DNA from: an uncultured delta proteobacterium
GTDB taxonomy: Bacteria > Myxococcota_A > Polyangia > Polyangiales > Polyangiaceae
DNA: 32,664 bases
Assembly: GCA_903906315.1 (NCBI GenBank)
Contig: CAIVJW010000084.1
Location: 1-32,664 of the forward strand
Direction of reading: 5' to 3'
Made by a program: the position numbers and the translations under genes. This document shows, one piece after another, positions 30,293-32,664 of this stretch. The first letter of the stretch is position 1; each line of letters begins with the position of its first letter. Below the pieces are notes generated by a model. That model was not told where the DNA came from and searched no databases. It saw only the letters and a program-made list of their open reading frames with translations.

Positions 30293-31012
30293 ATGGCGCC
30301 GAAGCGGTACACGTTCAAGCTGGGCGACCCGTGCTACGCTTTCGCCCTCCACGTTGCGGCCAACTACGTGCTCCGGGCGGCATCGCTCGGCGCCACGTTC
30401 GAGCCGTTCACCCAGGAGCGCCCGTACCCCGAGCACGATCGCCTCAACGTTCGGGAGCAGGGGCGAGCGTCGAAGTGCGTACCGCCGGTCCCCATGGGCG
30501 GCTTCTTCTTGGCGGAGGGGGTGATTGGGCTCTCATTCGACAACTGCGCGGCGATCCTTGCGTTTATGCAGGGCAAGGGCCCGCGGCCGGACAAGATCGA
30601 AGCGTTCCCCGAGGTCCGCAACCGGAGCGACAGGACGCTCGACCTGCCGGACACCGGTTTATCCGTGGCAGAGCCGGTGCTGGTGCTCGGCGCCGCCGTT
30701 GAGACGTACAAGCCCCAGATCAACAAGCTCGCGAAGGCCGGGCACGAGGGAGCAGAGTTCGCGCTCATCGCTCGGAACTGCGCCTTCCACTCAGGCTGCT
30801 TCCGGTTCGAGCAACTGCGAGAACGCATCGGCGCGTGGCCGAACGAGGGGCCGATGCCCGAGTACCGCGTCCACATCCGCAAGAACTCAGCCCGCGGGGT
30901 GAGCGGCTTCGACGAGTCCGGGAACTGCCTCGACGGCACGCCGTTCCTCAAGTTCTTCTCGGTGCTCGACGTCGTCCCGCTGCTCTGGGATCTGCAAGAG
31001 TGGCTGCCGTAG
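30293..31012 (+). CDS. hypothetical protein, 239 aa
   Basis: Not recognised. Mixed alpha/beta with several Cys (KLGDPCYAFALHVAANYVLR, GGFFLAEGVIGLSFDNCAAILAFM, EPVLVLGAAVETYKPQI, LIARNCAFHSGCFRF) and an aromatic C-terminus (FFSVLDVVPLLWDLQEWLP). The Cys residues are scattered and do not form a clear metal site. ATG at 30293 is preferred; ATG at 30254 is in frame. No good ribosome binding site is seen. Its 3' end abuts the point where a leftward gene loses coding character, so it may be an insertion that truncated that gene. Confidence 0.55.
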   Translation: MAPKRYTFKLGDPCYAFALHVAANYVLRAASLGATFEPFTQERPYPEHDRLNVREQGRASKCVPPVPMGGFFLAEGVIGLSFDNCAAILAFMQGKGPRPDKIEAFPEVRNRSDRTLDLPDTGLSVAEPVLVLGAAVETYKPQINKLAKAGHEGAEFALIARNCAFHSGCFRFEQLRERIGAWPNEGPMPEYRVHIRKNSARGVSGFDESGNCLDGTPFLKFFSVLDVVPLLWDLQEWLP

Positions 31013-31323
31013 CGGATCGTGTACCTCGCGGAGATGATGTCCATCGACATCTGGCTCATCACCTCGCGGGTCGTCTCGCTCGGGTAGTTCGTGAGCCGCT
31101 CCCTCGCGTCCGGCATGGCGTGCCGAGAGCCAAGCGGCGTCCCCCGGTGCTCGCCCGCCGGCAGCGACTGCTCCTCGCGCCACAGGGCTTGAAGAAGCCG
31201 AGCCCGCCGTTGGAACGGGCTGTCGGTCTTGAAGACCTGGTGCTGGTCGAGGAGCGCGCGGGACGGGCCGGTCGCGGAGCCGACCTCACGGCTTGGCACT
31301 TCCGGGTCGGTTGTGAATCGCAT
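31013..31323 (-). pseudogene. 3'-truncated gene, resembles PGN_0703-type restriction endonuclease N-terminus
   Basis: From ATG at 31323 the first ~100 residues are convincing protein: VFKTDSPFQRRARLLQALWR, EEQSLPAGEHRGTPLGSRHA and LTNYPSETTREVMSQ. The pattern 'RRARLLQALWREEQ-LPxGEH-x-LGSR' is like the N-terminus of PGN_0703-type putative restriction endonucleases, recalled, not searched. After about 31013 the frame continues only as a Ser/Arg-rich antisense shadow of the rightward 239-aa gene, so the C-terminal catalytic part is missing. It probably lost its 3' half by recombination. Its start lies 11 nt from that of the rightward 94-aa gene. Confidence 0.45.
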
Positions 31324-31334
31324 AGACTGGCTGA

Positions 31335-31619
31335 ATGGCGCGAAACTGGAAACCGGGCGAGCATCTGACGTACTTGGTACAGGGCCAGCGAGTCTTCGGC
31401 ACCATTACGGACGTTGGCGCAAAGGTTGGCTTCGAACTCTTCCTTCCCGGGGAAGTGGATGGTACTGCCACCGTGGAGGACACCTTGAACACCGGAAAAT
31501 GGGATGTCGTTCCCGATGCAGTGTTCACCATGGCACGGGACGCAAAGTTCAAGGTCGAGGAAATCGAGCTTCAGAAGGTGCTCAAGATCGAGAAGATGAA
31601 GATGAAGCGCGTCAAGTAG
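31335..31619 (+). CDS. small beta-rich protein, 94 aa
   Basis: Not recognised. A beta-rich N-terminal two-thirds (HLTYLVQGQRVFGTITDVGA, GFELFLPGEVDGTATVEDTL) is followed by a basic helix (VLKIEKMKMKRVK). The size and beta-barrel look (repeated Gly/Val strands, S1-like 'VGAKVGFELFLP') would fit an OB/SH3-type small nucleic-acid-binding protein. ATG at 31335. Codon use is slightly less GC-rich than average for the window. Confidence 0.6.
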   Translation: MARNWKPGEHLTYLVQGQRVFGTITDVGAKVGFELFLPGEVDGTATVEDTLNTGKWDVVPDAVFTMARDAKFKVEEIELQKVLKIEKMKMKRVK

Positions 31620-31873
31620 GGGTGCTGCCAACGAACACCGATGTCCGTTCGGGGCAGGCTCAAGCACCCGATGAGCGACCGCGTCTCCGCTGCCACCAGC
31701 TCGCCCGTGCGGCTCGGGTCGTCGAGGCGTGGGAGGGGGCCGGGCTCTCTCGGCAGAGCGGTGTGGGGGGCGAGGCCTCCGTGAGCGCGACGGCTGGCTC
31801 GGGCTGAACCAGCCCCCCGTCCACCTGTCCGGCCGTCCGGGTCGAGGTGGGCGGCCGATCGCCAGAGCTGCCC

Positions 31874-31902
31874 TTGACGCCTCGGGTTTGTGTATCATAT
31901 TG
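31874..31902 (+). promoter_or_regulatory. promoter of the toxin-antitoxin operon
   Basis: TTGACG (31874-31879), 17-nt spacer, CATATT (31897-31902). The -10 ends nine bases before the toxin GTG, so the mRNA would begin at or next to the start codon (leaderless), in agreement with the absence of a ribosome binding site. The rest of 31620-31911 shows no gene. Confidence 0.5.
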
Positions 31903-31911
31903 TTACGCGCC

Positions 31912-32220
31912 GTGAGGCCGCCGACACGCCCCGACGAAGCCCTCGCCTGGGCGCAGGAAGCGCTGCGGGAGAAGCGGTACGTCGTTGATCCCCACTTCGA
32001 CAAGCGGCTCCAGGACCGCAACATCACCTGGCGGTCGGCGTGGTACGCGATCCAGCGGGCAACGACCTGCGTGCCGTACGAACCTGAGCGCGGCCCTCTC
32101 GCAGGCGGAACGTCCTGGAGGATCACCGGCACCGACTTGTCCGACGAGACGACTTCGATCGGCGTCGAGGCGTTCCTGGACCACCTCGGCCGACGCGTCC
32201 TGCTGATCACGGTGTTCTGA
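31912..32220 (+). CDS. DUF4258-type toxin (RelE/MqsR-like), 102 aa
   Basis: DEALAWAQEALREKRYVVDPHFDKRLQDRNITWRSAWYAI is typical of DUF4258 proteins: a helix, then 'HF..R..R.I....'. A C-terminal strand pair (TSIGVEAFLDHLGRRVLLITVF) completes a small RelE-like fold. H28 and R32/R36-like residues would be the RNA-cleaving set. GTG at 31912 is chosen for the promoter position; the upstream frame is low-complexity. It precedes the MqsA-like gene by 15 nt, in the MqsR-MqsA order. Likely an mRNA interferase, restrained by the downstream protein. Confidence 0.75.
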   Translation: MRPPTRPDEALAWAQEALREKRYVVDPHFDKRLQDRNITWRSAWYAIQRATTCVPYEPERGPLAGGTSWRITGTDLSDETTSIGVEAFLDHLGRRVLLITVF

Positions 32221-32235
32221 CGAAGGATGGCCCTC

Positions 32236-32664
32236 ATGATCCGCTGCTCGACCTGCACCAACGGCACGATGGCTCCCGGCCACGTCGAGAACCACGACGT
32301 GAGCGCGCTCATGGGCCTCGATGAGGTCGTCGTTCTGAGCGCGGAAGCGCTCCGTTGCACGAGCTGCGGTGCGGTCATGCTCGAAGGCCCCGTTGTCGAC
32401 GCCGTGCACGACGTGCTCGCTCGGATGATCATCGGGCAGGAGGAGCTGCGACCCAGGGAGGTCCGGTTCCTTCGTGAGCTTCTCGGGATGACGCAGGCGC
32501 AGCTCGCCGAACGACTCGGGCTGACGCGGGTGACGGTGGCCCGGTGGGAGACGGCCGACGGGGACATCGGCACCGTGCCGTCCTTGGCCCTGCGCACGCT
32601 GGCCGCTTGGCAGCTCGACGATCCCAAGCTCGCCCGCGAGGTCGGCGCACCCACTCACCGGCCG
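32236..32664 (+). CDS. MqsA-like antitoxin, partial at window end
   Basis: The first 143 codons are visible and no stop is reached. An N-terminal zinc finger of the YgiT/MqsA type has CSTC (C4, C7) and CTSC (C45, C48). It is followed by an Xre-type helix-turn-helix (EVRFLRELLGMTQAQLAERL, GLTRVTVARWE). This domain order defines MqsA-like antitoxins, which bind both toxin and operator. ATG at 32236 has GAAGG nine bases upstream; in-frame ATG at 32227 is too close to it. Operon with the DUF4258 toxin. Confidence 0.8.
   Translation, partial: MIRCSTCTNGTMAPGHVENHDVSALMGLDEVVVLSAEALRCTSCGAVMLEGPVVDAVHDVLARMIIGQEELRPREVRFLRELLGMTQAQLAERLGLTRVTVARWETADGDIGTVPSLALRTLAAWQLDDPKLAREVGAPTHRP

Overview
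The window is GC-rich and densely coded, with many ATGA/GTGA/TGATG stop-start overlaps. Lysine/alanine-rich histone-like proteins, one carrying a duplicated 'SAFIRS...MPARDVV...' type unit, suggest a Myxococcota (myxobacterial) host or a similar high-GC bacterium; this is inference from protein style only. I see no rRNA, complete tRNA, CRISPR array or recognisable IS transposase. The mix of defence, replication/partition, recombinase and toxin-antitoxin genes with many small hypotheticals reads as an accessory region or mobile element (integrated element, plasmid or phage-plasmid).

Left part (1-10214). After two small overlapping leftward genes comes a rightward three-gene operon: an SNF2/DEAD-type helicase with a C-terminal DUF3883 domain, a DUF1156/COG1743 Zn-ribbon DNA methyltransferase, and a DUF499/COG1483 ATPase. 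This set is typical of defence islands and is DISARM-like in logic (helicase plus methylase plus accessory ATPase). It ends at a large hairpin resembling a tRNA T-arm. A convergent endonuclease III-like glycosylase with an Fe-S cysteine loop follows.

Middle left (11284-17021). Mostly small or hypothetical genes: a zinc/HNH-like membrane protein, a histone-like protein, an endonuclease/exonuclease/phosphatase (EEP) enzyme, and a ribbon-helix-helix (RHH) gene coupled to a 114-aa partner. Several palindromes and hairpins lie between them.

Replication/partition block (17022-24850). Two leftward, translationally coupled operons. One is RHH regulator, a small ORF containing a ~36-nt-arm inverted repeat, a DnaB-like helicase with an unusual P-loop, a Cys-motif protein and a basic protein. 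The other is a small Pro-rich protein, an MCM-like AAA+ ATPase and a ParB-domain protein fused to a zinc ribbon. Between them sit an AT-hook protein and a 28-aa putative membrane peptide. Tandem 8-bp GGTGTC-type arrays lie in the MCM/ParB genes, and a GTAC array lies upstream of that operon. Together these look like a replicon whose initiation and partition sites are partly hidden in coding DNA.

Right part (24850-32664). A Lys/Pro-rich hypothetical, a NucS-like PD-(D/E)XK nuclease, a serine recombinase, a second RHH-ParB operon with a 17-bp palindrome over its ribosome binding site, hypotheticals, a truncated leftward gene resembling a PGN_0703-type restriction endonuclease, and at the right edge a DUF4258 toxin with an MqsA-like antitoxin that runs off the window.
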